Shown here piece by piece: positions 44,700-52,789 of a DNA stretch of 64,000 nt; positions within the stretch are counted from its first letter, which is position 1; each line of letters opens with the position of its first letter. The translations under genes were made by a program, and so were the position numbers. The stretch is taken from assembly GCF_042693015.1 (NCBI RefSeq), contig NZ_CP170544.1, positions 124,001 to 188,000 on the forward strand, read 5' to 3'. Below the pieces are notes generated by a model that saw only the letters and a program-made list of their open reading frames with translations, ran no database searches and was not told where the DNA came from. Source of the stretch: Sphingomonas_E sp042693015 (GTDB lineage: Bacteria > Pseudomonadota > Alphaproteobacteria > Sphingomonadales > Sphingomonadaceae).

Positions 44700-45065
44700 A
44701 TGAAGACATGTCTGGTGGTCGATGACTCCAAGGTCATCCGCAAGGTTGCCCGCCATATCCTCGAAACGCTCGATTTCAACGTCGCCGAAGCCGGCGACGG
44801 TCGGGAGGCGCTGGCATATTGTCAGGATACGCCGCCCGATGTCGTCCTGCTCGACTGGAACATGCCGGTGATGAGCGGCATGGAGTTTCTCCGCGCACTG
44901 GGTGCGGCGGGCGTCGCGCCGCGGCCCAAGGTGGTTTTCTGCACGACCGAGAATGGCGTCGGCCATATCCGTGCCGCGATCGAGGCCGGTGCCGACGAAT
45001 ATGTGATGAAGCCGTTCGATCGCGAGACGCTGGAAAGTAAGCTCCAGATCGTCGGCCTGGCCTGA
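44700..45065 (+). CDS. cheY: CheY-like single-domain response regulator
   Basis: A 121-residue receiver domain. Acidic pocket Asp8-Asp9, phospho-acceptor Asp52 in VVLLDWNMPVMSG, Thr in CTTENG and Lys in VMKPFDRE are all present. It has no output domain, so it acts by binding a partner such as the flagellar switch. Start at the ATG at 44700; a GTG immediately precedes it. Confidence 0.92.
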   Translation: MKTCLVVDDSKVIRKVARHILETLDFNVAEAGDGREALAYCQDTPPDVVLLDWNMPVMSGMEFLRALGAAGVAPRPKVVFCTTENGVGHIRAAIEAGADEYVMKPFDRETLESKLQIVGLA

Positions 45066-45116
45066 GCGGTCGCCGCGGTGGCTGCCCTCCTGCCATCCTG
45101 GAGCGCCGGTGCGCCC

Positions 45117-46184
45117 ATGACGCATGGGGACCGGCCTATCCGGCTGATGATCGTCGACGATTCGATCGTCGCGCGCACCGTCATCTCCCGCATTCTCGAA
45201 GGCCATAGCGCCTTCGAGGTGGTGGCCACCGCCGGCCATGCCGGCGAGGCGCTGGCGCTGCTCGATCGGGTTCGGGTCGATATCATCCTGCTCGACGTGG
45301 AAATGCCCGGGATGGATGGGCTGACCGCGCTGCCCGATCTGATCGCGCGCAGCCATGGCGCCCGCGTATTGATCGTTTCCTCCGCCGCGGCCGATGGAGC
45401 TGCGGCGACGGTTCGCGCGCTCACACTCGGGGCAGCGGATACCTTGCTCAAGCCCGGCGCGGGCAGCTTTGCCGGTCGCTTCGCCGCGGTGCTGGTGGAA
45501 CGGCTGCTGAGGATCGGCCACGCCGCTGCCGACGGCACCATCTGCCCCACCAAGATCGCCGAAGTGCCGGGGCAGCAACTTGATGCGCCGATCCCGGCCG
45601 CCGTGAGCTGTCTTGCGATCGGTGCGTCGACGGGGGGCTTGCACGCGCTTTCCGATTTCTTCCGCAGCCTGCCTGCCGATTTCGCGGCGCCGATCCTGGT
45701 GACGCAGCATCTGCCGCCGGTGTTCATGCCCTACTTCGCGTCGCAGCTCATGGAGATTGCCGGCCGCCGTGCGCAGGTCGCCGAAGACGGGATGCGGCTG
45801 CGTCCCGGCGAACTCTTCATCGCACCCGGTGACGGCCACCTTTGCCTGGTCGAACGCGGAGCGAGCATACGCGTGCTGATCGATCGCAATCCGGCGCCGA
45901 GCGGCTGCCTGCCTTCGGTCGATCCGATGTTCGCCTCGGTCGCCGCGCATTTCGGGGCGGGTGCCGTGGCCGTGGTGTTGAGCGGCATGGGGCGGGACGG
46001 ACTGATCGGCGCGCGGGACGTTGCCGCTGCGGGAGGCGAGATATTGGCGCAGGATTCGCGGACATCGGTGGTTTGGGGAATGCCGGGGGCGGTGGCCAAT
46101 GCCGGGCTTGCCGCGGCGGTGCTTCCGCCCGCACGGATCGCCCAGCGCATCGGCGCACGCAGCGGGCTCGTTTCATGGAACTGA
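45117..46184 (+). CDS. cheB: Chemotaxis protein-glutamate methylesterase CheB
   Basis: A 355-residue CheB. The receiver domain has Asp14-Asp15 and phospho-acceptor Asp60 (IILLDVEMPGMDG). The methylesterase domain shows the catalytic Ser in GASTGGLHAL, His in TQHLPPVF and Asp in SGMGRDGLIGARDV. It removes methyl groups from receptors for adaptation. ATG at 45117 is chosen; a GTG frame start at 45078 is less likely. It overlaps cheR by 10 nt. Confidence 0.93.
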   Translation: MTHGDRPIRLMIVDDSIVARTVISRILEGHSAFEVVATAGHAGEALALLDRVRVDIILLDVEMPGMDGLTALPDLIARSHGARVLIVSSAAADGAAATVRALTLGAADTLLKPGAGSFAGRFAAVLVERLLRIGHAAADGTICPTKIAEVPGQQLDAPIPAAVSCLAIGASTGGLHALSDFFRSLPADFAAPILVTQHLPPVFMPYFASQLMEIAGRRAQVAEDGMRLRPGELFIAPGDGHLCLVERGASIRVLIDRNPAPSGCLPSVDPMFASVAAHFGAGAVAVVLSGMGRDGLIGARDVAAAGGEILAQDSRTSVVWGMPGAVANAGLAAAVLPPARIAQRIGARSGLVSWN

Positions 46185-46993
46185 GCCCCGTCGCCATGCG
46201 CGCCTTCGCCGGGCTGCTGAAGCAGCGCACCGGCCAGGAACTGGCGGCAAGCCGCCACTGGCGCATCGAAACCGCGCTGAAGCCGCTGCTCAAGGATCGC
46301 GACCTGCCATCCTATGAGTCGCTCGCGGCGGGCCTTGCTGATCCGCGCGACGTGCAGCTTGCCGATGCCGTGGTCGAAGCGCTGCTGAACCACGAAACCT
46401 TCTTCTATCGCGAGCAGGCGGCCTTTACCCAGTTGATGGACGGCGGGATCGAGGAACTGGCCGCGAGCCGCGCCGGCAGCCGCAAGCTGCGCATCTGGTG
46501 CGCCGGCTGCTCGACCGGGCAGGAAGCCTATTCGCTAGCGATGGCCTTTGCCGAGGCAGGCGATCGCTGGCGCGACTGGACGATCGAAATCATCGGAACG
46601 GACGTGTCGGCGGGCGTTGTCTCCCGCGCGGCCGGTGGCAGCTATACCCAGTTCGAGATCCAGCGCGGCCTGCCGGTGCGTCAGATGATGCGCTGGTTCG
46701 TGCCCGAGGGGGAGGATTGGCAGGCCCGGCCCGAACTGCGCCGCATGGTCCGGTTCGAGCGGCACAATCTGCTGCAATCCGCACCCTTCACCGGCACGGT
46801 CGACGTGATCCTGTGCCGCAACGTCCTGCTCTATTTCGCTGCGGAGGAACGGGCACGGGTGTTCGATGGCCTGGCCGGCGCGATCGCGCCTGACGGCCTG
46901 CTGATGCTGGGCGCGGGCGAAACCGTGCTGGGCAACACCACCCGGTTCGAGCCGCATCCGGCGCATCGCGGCTTCTATCGCCCGGTGATCTGA
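46175..46993 (+). CDS. cheR: Chemotaxis protein methyltransferase CheR
   Basis: A 272-residue SAM-dependent enzyme. NHETFFYREQ (N-terminal/pocket), IWCAGCSTGQEAYSLAM (SAM loop), DVSAGVVSRA and DVILCRNVLLYF are standard CheR motifs. It methylates receptor glutamates. The ATG at 46175 lies within the cheB end. It is the last gene of the cheA-W-Y-B-R operon. Confidence 0.94.
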   Translation: MELSPVAMRAFAGLLKQRTGQELAASRHWRIETALKPLLKDRDLPSYESLAAGLADPRDVQLADAVVEALLNHETFFYREQAAFTQLMDGGIEELAASRAGSRKLRIWCAGCSTGQEAYSLAMAFAEAGDRWRDWTIEIIGTDVSAGVVSRAAGGSYTQFEIQRGLPVRQMMRWFVPEGEDWQARPELRRMVRFERHNLLQSAPFTGTVDVILCRNVLLYFAAEERARVFDGLAGAIAPDGLLMLGAGETVLGNTTRFEPHPAHRGFYRPVI

Positions 46994-47052
46994 TCAATGA
47001 TTGCCCGATCTGAAGGCTTTGCCCGGTAACGAAGCGGCGTTATGGCCCCACC

Positions 47053-47946
47053 ATGACGATCGAGAAAACAGCCGGGCTTTCGCCGCGCGATCTGGTCGTC
47101 GCCTTGTTCATCAACCTCACCTGGGGCCTCAACATCATCGCCGTGAAGATGGCGGTGATGGCAACCGCGCCCTTTGCCGCCGGCGGGCTGCGCCAGGCGG
47201 TGGTGCTGATTGCCTGCCTGCCATTCCTGCGCTGGGTGCCGGGGCGGATGCGGACATTGTTGCTGCTCGCCTGCCTCAACGGTGCGATCTTCCTGATCTT
47301 CACCAACCTCTCGCTGCAGGTGGCGGACAATGTCAGCGCGCTCGCCATCGCCGGCCAGTTGGGCGTGCCGTTCTCACTGATCCTGGGCGTGATCTTCCTT
47401 GGCGAGCGGATCGCGGCGGCGCGGATGCTGGGCATCGCCTTGGCCTTTGGCGGGGTCGTACTGCTGGTGTTCGATCCGGGCGTGTTCAACGAATTGCCGG
47501 GGCTGATCCTGATGGCGCTGGGCACCTTCACCTGGGCGGTCGGTGCGCTGCTGCAACGGAAGCTCGCGGATGTGCCCGCGCTTACCATCTACGCCTGGAT
47601 CGGCCTGGGCGGCGTGATCGGGCTGATGCCGCTCAGCATGGCGCTGGAGCCGGGCGCGTTCAACAATCTGCCCAATCTGCAATTGCGGGATATCGGCTGG
47701 ATTCTCTTTTCCGGCCTCGGATCGTCGGTAGTGGGGCAGGGGGGCATGGCCTGGCTGCTCCAGCGCCATCCGATCTCGACCGTGCTGCCGCTGACCCTGG
47801 CCGCACCGGTGATCGCGGTGACGGCCTCGTCCTATTTCTTCGGAACGGTGCTGACGCCGGTGATGATCGCGGGGGGATTGCTGACGCTGACCGGCGTCGT
47901 CATCATCACGCTGCGTAGCGCCTGGGTGCGGAGGGGGCAGGAATGA
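47053..47946 (+). CDS. EamA/DMT-family transporter
   Basis: A 297-residue membrane protein with ten hydrophobic segments and two EamA repeats (NLTWGLNIIAVKMAV early; WILFSGLGSSVVGQGG in the second half). Members export metabolites such as amino acids or act on unknown solutes. It overlaps the amidase gene by 4 nt (ATGA), suggesting a shared mRNA. Confidence 0.9.
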   Translation: MTIEKTAGLSPRDLVVALFINLTWGLNIIAVKMAVMATAPFAAGGLRQAVVLIACLPFLRWVPGRMRTLLLLACLNGAIFLIFTNLSLQVADNVSALAIAGQLGVPFSLILGVIFLGERIAAARMLGIALAFGGVVLLVFDPGVFNELPGLILMALGTFTWAVGALLQRKLADVPALTIYAWIGLGGVIGLMPLSMALEPGAFNNLPNLQLRDIGWILFSGLGSSVVGQGGMAWLLQRHPISTVLPLTLAAPVIAVTASSYFFGTVLTPVMIAGGLLTLTGVVIITLRSAWVRRGQE

Positions 47947-48635
47947 GCGAGATGATCGATTGCCCGTCACCCAACCATGACGATCGGGCACTGCCTGTCA
48001 CGATGCTGGTGCTGCATTATACCGGGATGGGCGATGCGGCTTCCGCGATCGACTGGCTGACGCGCGAGGAATCCAAGGTTTCGTCGCATTATGTGGTGAC
48101 GGAGGACGGCCAGGTGCTGAAGCTGGTCGATGAGACGCAGCGCGCCTGGCATGCCGGCCGTTCGCACTGGCGCGGCATCACCGACATCAACTCGGCGAGC
48201 GTCGGCATCGAGATCGTCAATCCCGGCCACGAATATGGCTATCGCCCGTTCCCTGAGGAGCAAATGGCGGCGCTGCTGCCGCTCGTGGCGGATATCGTGA
48301 AGCGCCATCGGATCGAACGGGCGAACGTCGTCGGCCATTCGGATATCGCACCGACCCGCAAGGTCGATCCGGGCGAACTGTTCGATTGGGATCGGCTCGC
48401 CCGGCACAAGCTGGCGCTCGCGCGGCCGCGGACGAATCTTGCCGATCCGCACTGGACGGATGCGGGCTTCCTGCTCGCGCTCGATCGCTTCGGCTATGAT
48501 GTCAGCGACGGGCCGGCCGCGGTTCGCGCTTTTCAGCGCCGCTTCCGGCCCGAACTGATCGACGGGATCGCCGATGGCGAGAGCAGGGCCATCCTGCTCT
48601 CATTGCTCCTTGACCGCGAACGCGGCCGGGACTGA
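47943..48635 (+). CDS. N-acetylmuramoyl-L-alanine amidase (AmiD/AmpD-like, amidase_2)
   Basis: A 230-residue zinc amidase. The first zinc His25 is in LVLHYTGMG; VVGHSDIAPTRKVDPG holds the second His, the Lys and the Asp ligand. A small peptidoglycan-binding-like C-terminal helix domain follows (GFLLALDRFGYDV, VRAFQRRFRP). No signal peptide is evident, so it may act on recycled muropeptides in the cytoplasm like AmpD. It overlaps the EamA gene. Confidence 0.9.
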   Translation: MSEMIDCPSPNHDDRALPVTMLVLHYTGMGDAASAIDWLTREESKVSSHYVVTEDGQVLKLVDETQRAWHAGRSHWRGITDINSASVGIEIVNPGHEYGYRPFPEEQMAALLPLVADIVKRHRIERANVVGHSDIAPTRKVDPGELFDWDRLARHKLALARPRTNLADPHWTDAGFLLALDRFGYDVSDGPAAVRAFQRRFRPELIDGIADGESRAILLSLLLDRERGRD

Positions 48636-48636
48636 A

Positions 48637-48768
48637 TTACTTGGCGGCGTCGGAGACGGTCCTGCCGACCGACTCTACGTCGCGGCCCATGCCTTCCACG
48701 GTATTGCAGGCGGCGGCGCCAAGGCAGGCGATCAGGATCAGCGCGCACTTCAGGGTCTTCGACGTCAA
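48637..48768 (-). CDS. Entericidin-like small lipoprotein
   Basis: A 43-residue protein reading MTSKTLKCALILIACLGAAA then CNTVEGMGRDVESVGRTVSD. The lipobox L-G-A-A-A-C and the C-N-T-V-x-G-x-G-x-D pattern are those of the EcnA/EcnB entericidin family, bacterial toxin/antidote-type lipoproteins with uncertain function outside Enterobacteria. The only good start is TTG at 48768, with GGAG 8 nt upstream. It is convergent with the amidase gene and divergent from rnpB. Confidence 0.85.
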   Translation of the reverse strand: MTSKTLKCALILIACLGAAACNTVEGMGRDVESVGRTVSDAAK

Positions 48769-48832
48769 CTTCGTATCTCCACGATCTGGTTTCGCCGCCG
48801 GTCCTACAACGGTGACGGCGGCGGAGACAATC

Positions 48833-48860
48833 TTGCTCTCGCCCACTTTGCTGCTATCTG
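48833..48860 (+). promoter_or_regulatory. Sigma-70-type promoter of rnpB
   Basis: TTGCTC at 48833-48838 and TATCTG at 48855-48860 are separated by 16 nt. The -10 hexamer ends 6 nt before the first paired base of RNase P RNA at 48867. Confidence 0.7.
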
Positions 48861-48866
48861 AACCGC

Positions 48867-49249
48867 GCCAGGGGGCCGGGCGGCCGCCGGTCTCCGTTCG
48901 CGGAGGCGGGAGGAAAGTCCGGGCTCCAAGAAGCAACGGTGCCGGGTAACGCCCGGCGGCCCCAGCGAAGGCTGGGGTTAGGGAAAGTGCCACAGAAAGC
49001 AGACCGCCCGGCGGGCTTCGGCTCCGGGTAAGGGCGAAAGGGTGCGGTAAGAGCGCACCGCGGGCCGGGCAACCGGAACGGCATGGCAAACCCCACCGGG
49101 AGCAAGACCGAATAGGGACGGCATATGGGCTCGCTTCGCCCCGTCGTCCGGGTTGGTTGCTTGAGGCCGCGGGCAACCGCGGTCCTAGAGGAATGGTCGC
49201 CCATCCAGTTTCGGCTGGTGGACAGAACCCGGCTTACAGGCCCCCTGGC
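48867..49249 (+). ncRNA. rnpB: RNase P RNA (type A)
   Basis: About 383 nt. The conserved 5' core GAGGAAAGTCCGGGCTCC, the P4 partner near the 3' end ACAGAACCCGGCTTACAGGC, and the AGAGCAAGA-like element CGGGAGCAAGACCGAATAG are all present. The ends pair: GCCAGGGGGCC at 48867-48877 with GGCCCCCTGGC at 49239-49249. A T-rich stretch follows (ATTTTCTCTTC). It is the catalytic RNA of tRNA 5'-end maturation. Confidence 0.97.
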
Positions 49250-49304
49250 ATTTTCTCTTCGATCCGCCATGGATCGTTCAGGCGCTCCGCACTACATGGG
49301 CCCC

Positions 49305-49832
49305 ATGGCGCGTTCGTCTCGATCAAATGACTGGGGGTTTCCTCGCTGGCGTGGCTATGGCTCCGAAAGGGGCGCCGCGAAGGTGCGGATGTGTGATCGC
49401 CATGGCTGCGACCAGCCGGGCGATCGCCCCGCACCCAAATCCCCCAACAGCCCGGGACGCTGGTATTTCTGCGAGGAACATGCCGCGGAATACAACCGTA
49501 ACTGGAACTATTTTGAAGGGCTGAACGCCGAGGAAGCGGCCGCCCGCGAAGCGAAGGAGCGGCGCGAGGCTTCGGGTTATGCCGATTCCAAGCATTATGC
49601 CTGGGGCGGGCCGGGCGACGGCACCCGATCGCGCGATGAGATGCGGGCGCTGGCCGTGCTCGATCTTGAGTCGGATGCCGATTTCGACGCGATCAAGGCG
49701 GCGTGGCGCAGGCTGGCCAAGGCCAACCATCCCGATGTGAAGCCCGATGATGCCGAAGCCGCCACGCGCTTCCAGGCGATCCAGGCCGCGTTCGAGGTGC
49801 TGCGCAAGGCAGAGGAACGGCGCGCGGCGTGA
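49305..49832 (+). CDS. J-domain (DnaJ-like) protein with N-terminal zinc-type cysteines
   Basis: About 175 residues. The N-terminal half has MCDRHGCDQPGDRPAP and WYFCEEHAAEYN, four Cys/His-rich positions that look like a small zinc site. The C-terminal 60 residues form a J domain with RRLAKANHPDVKPDD, including the HPD tripeptide that stimulates DnaK. This layout is common in sphingomonads and rhizobia. Start chosen at the ATG at 49305; others in frame are at 49296 and 49269. Its end overlaps the ferredoxin start (GTGA). Confidence 0.87.
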   Translation: MARSSRSNDWGFPRWRGYGSERGAAKVRMCDRHGCDQPGDRPAPKSPNSPGRWYFCEEHAAEYNRNWNYFEGLNAEEAAAREAKERREASGYADSKHYAWGGPGDGTRSRDEMRALAVLDLESDADFDAIKAAWRRLAKANHPDVKPDDAEAATRFQAIQAAFEVLRKAEERRAA

Positions 49833-50134
49833 AGGCTCACGTCCGGTCCGACTGGCGGGGTGCGATCCTGGTCTGCCGCAAATGCGGCAAGAAGGCCGGC
49901 GGCGGCTTCGGCCCCAAGGGCAAGACCAGTCTCACCAAGGCTCTGCGCAAGGAAATCGGCGGCGGCAAGGGTCGCAAGGCGAAGATCGGTGTGGTCGAGG
50001 TCGGCTGTCTCGGCGTCTGCCCGAAACATGCCGTGACGGTGGTCGACACGCGCCGGCCGGATGAGTGGCTGATCGTCAAGGCGGGCACGGCGGTTGAGGA
50101 TGTCGCAGCAGAACTGAAGCGCAACGAACCCTAA
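49829..50134 (+). CDS. (2Fe-2S) ferredoxin domain protein, thioredoxin-like
   Basis: A 101-residue protein. LVCRKCGKK and EVGCLGVCPKHAVTVVD supply the four cysteines of a thioredoxin-like [2Fe-2S] ferredoxin. The start is GTG at 49829, overlapping the J-protein stop by 4 nt. Its electron-transfer partner is unknown; pairing with a J protein could mean a role in iron-sulfur protein handling, but that is a guess. Confidence 0.85.
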   Translation: MKAHVRSDWRGAILVCRKCGKKAGGGFGPKGKTSLTKALRKEIGGGKGRKAKIGVVEVGCLGVCPKHAVTVVDTRRPDEWLIVKAGTAVEDVAAELKRNEP

Positions 50135-50135
50135 T

Positions 50136-50216
50136 CGTCATCCCAGCGAAAGCTGGGATCGCGTTGTTCTGGACGCCGCGCTTCGTCACGAGATCCCAGC
50201 TTTCGCTGGGATGACG
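50136..50216. repeat. Palindromic repeat (CGTCATCCCAGCGAAAGCTGGG type)
   Basis: An inverted pair: CATCCCAGCGAAAGCTGGGA and TCCCAGCTTTCGCTGGGATG, with ends CGTCAT and ATGACG. The same type lies inside mtaB at 58692-58773 and 59638-59720. It separates the ferredoxin gene from a convergent gene. Confidence 0.9.
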
Positions 50217-50230
50217 TGTGAGGCTTGGGG

Positions 50231-50608
50231 TTACTCCTCGAACTCTTCCGGAAGCGGTTCCTTGCCCGAGATGCGCTTCGCCAGTTCCTCGGCCTGAGGG
50301 ACGGTGAAGCCGCCGGAGATGGTGAGCACGCCGGTGGTGATCGGTTCGGCGATGGTGGGCGACGCGATCATCTTGCCGTCCAGCGTCACCGTGATCGGCT
50401 TCGACAGGTTGGCGCGCGTCAGCGCTTCGAGACGCTTGGCGGCGGCTGGCTCGAAAGTAAGCATGATGCCCGCCGTGCCGTCCAGTTCGGGCTCGGCGCG
50501 GGCGTCGAGGATGTCGGCCTGCTGGAACGGCTTGTCGCCGATCGCGAAGCCGCCGCCGCTGGCGGCCGTCAGCAGCAGCGCGCCGATCGTGAGAACAATG
50601 GGCTTCAC
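50231..50608 (-). CDS. Secreted protein resembling the SecD P1-head subdomain
   Basis: A 125-residue protein with an N-terminal signal segment (KPIVLTIGALLLTAASG). The core reads ILDARAEPELDGTAGIMLTF, LTRANLSKPITVTLDGKMIA, then ISGGFTVPQAEELAKRI, the pattern of the SecDF P1-head fold. No SecD membrane domain follows, so this is a stand-alone version. The start is GTG at 50608, overlapping the sufE stop by 4 nt (GTGA). Its function is not known. Confidence 0.78.
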   Translation of the reverse strand: MKPIVLTIGALLLTAASGGGFAIGDKPFQQADILDARAEPELDGTAGIMLTFEPAAAKRLEALTRANLSKPITVTLDGKMIASPTIAEPITTGVLTISGGFTVPQAEELAKRISGKEPLPEEFEE

Positions 50609-51027
50609 GCCTCGGCTCCATAGCGTTCGGCGGTGGCGCGGATCAGCGCGATCATGTTCGGAATGCCTTGGGTGCGGTTGGAACTGAGTTGGTTCCTGAG
50701 GTCGAACGGGGCGAGAGCCCCTTCGATATCGGCGGCCTTGATCTCGGCCGGCGTGCGATCCTGCACGGTCAGCAGCACCAAAGCGATGATGCCCTTGGTG
50801 ATCGCGGCGTTGGAATCGGCCAGGAAATGGAGCCGTCCGTCCTCCAGCCGGGTGGGGTAGACCCACACCGCCGCCGAACATCCCCTGACCAAGGTCGCGT
50901 CCGTCTTCAGCGGATCGGGCATCGGCTCCAGCGCGCGCCCAAGGTCGATCAGCAGGCGGTAGCGGTCGTCGGCGTCGAGGAATTCATATTCCTCCAGGGC
51001 ATCGGAAATCGTGGTCGGTGCGGTCAT
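50605..51027 (-). CDS. sufE: SufE family cysteine desulfurase accessory protein
   Basis: A 140-residue protein. The active cysteine is in LVRGCSAAVWV, and ALEPMPDPLKTDATL and RNQLSSNRTQGIPNM follow the SufE pattern. SufE takes sulfur from SufS and stimulates iron-sulfur cluster assembly. No suf operon genes are adjacent. It is coupled to the SecD-head-like gene. Confidence 0.92.
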   Translation of the reverse strand: MTAPTTISDALEEYEFLDADDRYRLLIDLGRALEPMPDPLKTDATLVRGCSAAVWVYPTRLEDGRLHFLADSNAAITKGIIALVLLTVQDRTPAEIKAADIEGALAPFDLRNQLSSNRTQGIPNMIALIRATAERYGAEA

Positions 51028-51110
51028 GGCTGGCCGCTATCATAAGCCGGCGGCCGTGCGAAGCGAATGCAGCTTGGGACCAAATTAGCCGCGCTTGGGG
51101 GCTGCCGGCG

Positions 51111-51353
51111 TCAAAGGTCGACGCCGGCGGCAATCGCTTCAAGCTTGCGGACGCGTTCCTTGAGATCGGCAAGCTCGATCCGCGAGGCGGGTGAGGGGGC
51201 CGCGGCGTGCGCCTGATCCTCGCGCCGGCTGTCGATCTGCATCCGCTGCAGGTCCAGCCAGCCGCGCCAGCCCTTGAGCATGGCCTGGGTCAGGATGACG
51301 AGGCCGGCAAGCCCGGCGGCGGCGATGGTGAGCCAGAATGTGGGTTCGGCCAT
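51111..51353 (-). CDS. Small membrane protein of the Psp locus (coiled-coil tail) 1
   Basis: An 80-residue protein: MAEPTFWLTIAAAGLAGLVI gives one membrane segment, and a helical tail ends ELADLKERVRKLEAIAAGV. GGGAG lies 8 nt before the ATG at 51353. The tail resembles those of the next three small genes and of PspB/PspC. It is the last gene of the Psp cluster. Confidence 0.72.
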   Translation of the reverse strand: MAEPTFWLTIAAAGLAGLVILTQAMLKGWRGWLDLQRMQIDSRREDQAHAAAPSPASRIELADLKERVRKLEAIAAGVDL

Positions 51354-51369
51354 GACCGGATCTCCCATT

Positions 51370-51621
51370 TCAGTCGCGGTGGCGCAGCGCTTCGATCTCG
51401 CGATCGAGGGCGACGCCCCGGTTGGTGTCGGTGGCAATGCGTTCGAGGACGGCGACGCGTTCCTTGAGCGCCTTGATTTCTTCGCGCAGGCGGTCCGCAT
51501 CGGGATCGCGCATCGGCAGCTCGTTGCCGTCCTTATCCTTGCGGACGCCGTAGCGGGCGCGCATCACGCCGGCGAAGGCGACGATGGCAACGATCAGCAC
51601 GACCATTTCAAACGGGTTCAT
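51370..51621 (-). CDS. Small membrane protein of the Psp locus (coiled-coil tail) 2
   Basis: An 83-residue protein: a single N-terminal membrane helix (MVVLIVAIVAFAGVM), a charged linker, then EIKALKERVAVLERIATDTN and REIEALRHRD. The V-L-E-R-I-A-T-D core is shared with neighbours. Function unknown; position suggests a PspB-like part in envelope stress. Confidence 0.72.
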   Translation of the reverse strand: MNPFEMVVLIVAIVAFAGVMRARYGVRKDKDGNELPMRDPDADRLREEIKALKERVAVLERIATDTNRGVALDREIEALRHRD

Positions 51622-51651
51622 TACAGCCTCCCTGAGGGCTTCAATTTGGTG

Positions 51652-51981
51652 TCAGTTGGTGGGGCCGCGCAGCGCGTCGATCTCGCGATCGAGGCGGTAG
51701 CTGGCGTCCGTCACGATCCGCTCCACCGTGGCGAGCCGATCCTTGATCGACCCGAGTTCGGCGCGGAGCTGGGCATTCTCCGTGGAGAGAAGACGGATAC
51801 GTTCCGCCACTTCCTCATCCATGCCCTTGGGATAGACGGCCTGGCCCCATGCATTTTCAAGCGGATAGCCGTTCTTCACGCGCAGCCAGGTGGTAATGAC
51901 CCAGCCGGCCACGCCGAGGATACCGATGATACCGACGACGGGCGCGAATTCGGCAATGAAGGCAAGTTTAGAGGGTTCCAT
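51652..51981 (-). CDS. Small membrane protein of the Psp locus (coiled-coil tail) 3
   Basis: A 109-residue protein: membrane helix FAPVVGIIGILGVAGWVITTW, a conserved W-L-R-x-K-x-G-Y-P-L linker, then LLSTENAQLRAELGSIKDRL and ATVERIVTDASYRLDREIDA. It is a clear paralogue of the gene at 52048-52341. Confidence 0.75.
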   Translation of the reverse strand: MEPSKLAFIAEFAPVVGIIGILGVAGWVITTWLRVKNGYPLENAWGQAVYPKGMDEEVAERIRLLSTENAQLRAELGSIKDRLATVERIVTDASYRLDREIDALRGPTN

Positions 51982-52047
51982 CCCTTGTTCCTCTCTATTG
52001 CCCGGCCGCGATCTTCGCCTTTTCGACGAACCGCAGGCCGGGTTCGA

Positions 52048-52341
52048 TCAACGCAGATTCTCGATCTCGTCGCTCAGGCGGCTCGCTCTGTCGGTGACGA
52101 TTCGTTCGAGCACCGCGATCCGCTCCTCCAGCCGGAGGATCTGGTCCTTGAGCTGGCCATTTTCGGCCGAGAGGAGTTCGATCTTGCGATCGGTGTCGGG
52201 ACCCGCGCCTTTATGGGCGATGCCACCGAACTCCCCTTCCACCGGATAACCATGTCTGGCGCGGATCCAGGTGCTGATCAGCCAGCCGCCATAGCAGACC
52301 GCCATGATGGCGATGACGGATATCGGCGATCCCCAGCTCAT
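52048..52341 (-). CDS. Small membrane protein of the Psp locus (coiled-coil tail) 4
   Basis: A 97-residue protein: membrane helix ISVIAIMAVCYGGWLISTWI, linker RARHGYPVEGEFG, then LLSAENGQLKDQILRLEERI and AVLERIVTDRASRLSDEIEN. Paralogue of the gene at 51652-51981 (shared W-x-I/L-R-x-x-x-G-Y-P and L-L-S-x-E-N). Confidence 0.77.
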   Translation of the reverse strand: MSWGSPISVIAIMAVCYGGWLISTWIRARHGYPVEGEFGGIAHKGAGPDTDRKIELLSAENGQLKDQILRLEERIAVLERIVTDRASRLSDEIENLR

Positions 52342-52378
52342 GTCCCTACTCCCTTGTTTCGTCTCTTGCGGACGGTGA

Positions 52379-52759
52379 TCAGCGCAGGCTGTCGATTTCG
52401 TCCGCCAGGCGGCGGTTGTGGCTGGTCACGTAGATCTCGACGTCGGCGAGGCGGCGGTCGATGTCGCGGAAGCGGCTGCGAACGTCGCGAACCGAGGCCG
52501 AGGGCTTGGCGCGGACGCCCTGCCAGAACTTCGCTTCTTCGGGATCGTCATAGAATTCGCGGGGCTTGTTGTTCGCCACCCAGCCGGTGATGAAATAAGC
52601 GATCACGGTCCAGGGGAAGCCGCCGAGAACGGTGAGCAGCACGGTGCCCACCCGGACCAGCGTGACATCGACCCCGGTATAATCGGCGATGCCGGAGCAG
52701 ACGCCCATCATCTTGCCGTGGCGCTTGTCGAGATAGAATTTGGTGCGGCGTGCGGACAT
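52379..52759 (-). CDS. pspC: PspC domain envelope-stress protein
   Basis: A 126-residue protein. FYLDKRHGKMMGVCSGIADY and TGVDVTLVRVGTVLLTVLGG are the PspC signature, followed by a membrane segment (FPWTVIAYFITGWVA). A coiled-coil tail ends DIDRRLADVEIYVTSHNRRL then ADEIDSLR, the same tail module seen in the small neighbours. In E. coli PspB/C release PspF from PspA on membrane stress. Confidence 0.92.
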   Translation of the reverse strand: MSARRTKFYLDKRHGKMMGVCSGIADYTGVDVTLVRVGTVLLTVLGGFPWTVIAYFITGWVANNKPREFYDDPEEAKFWQGVRAKPSASVRDVRSRFRDIDRRLADVEIYVTSHNRRLADEIDSLR

Positions 52760-52789
52760 GGTTTTTCCCTCCTGTTTGGCGGCAGCTGG

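Noticed and set aside
49125..49304. Upstream extension of the J-domain gene into rnpB
   Set aside because: The frame is open but lies in RNase P RNA and matches no protein; the conserved protein begins near 49305.
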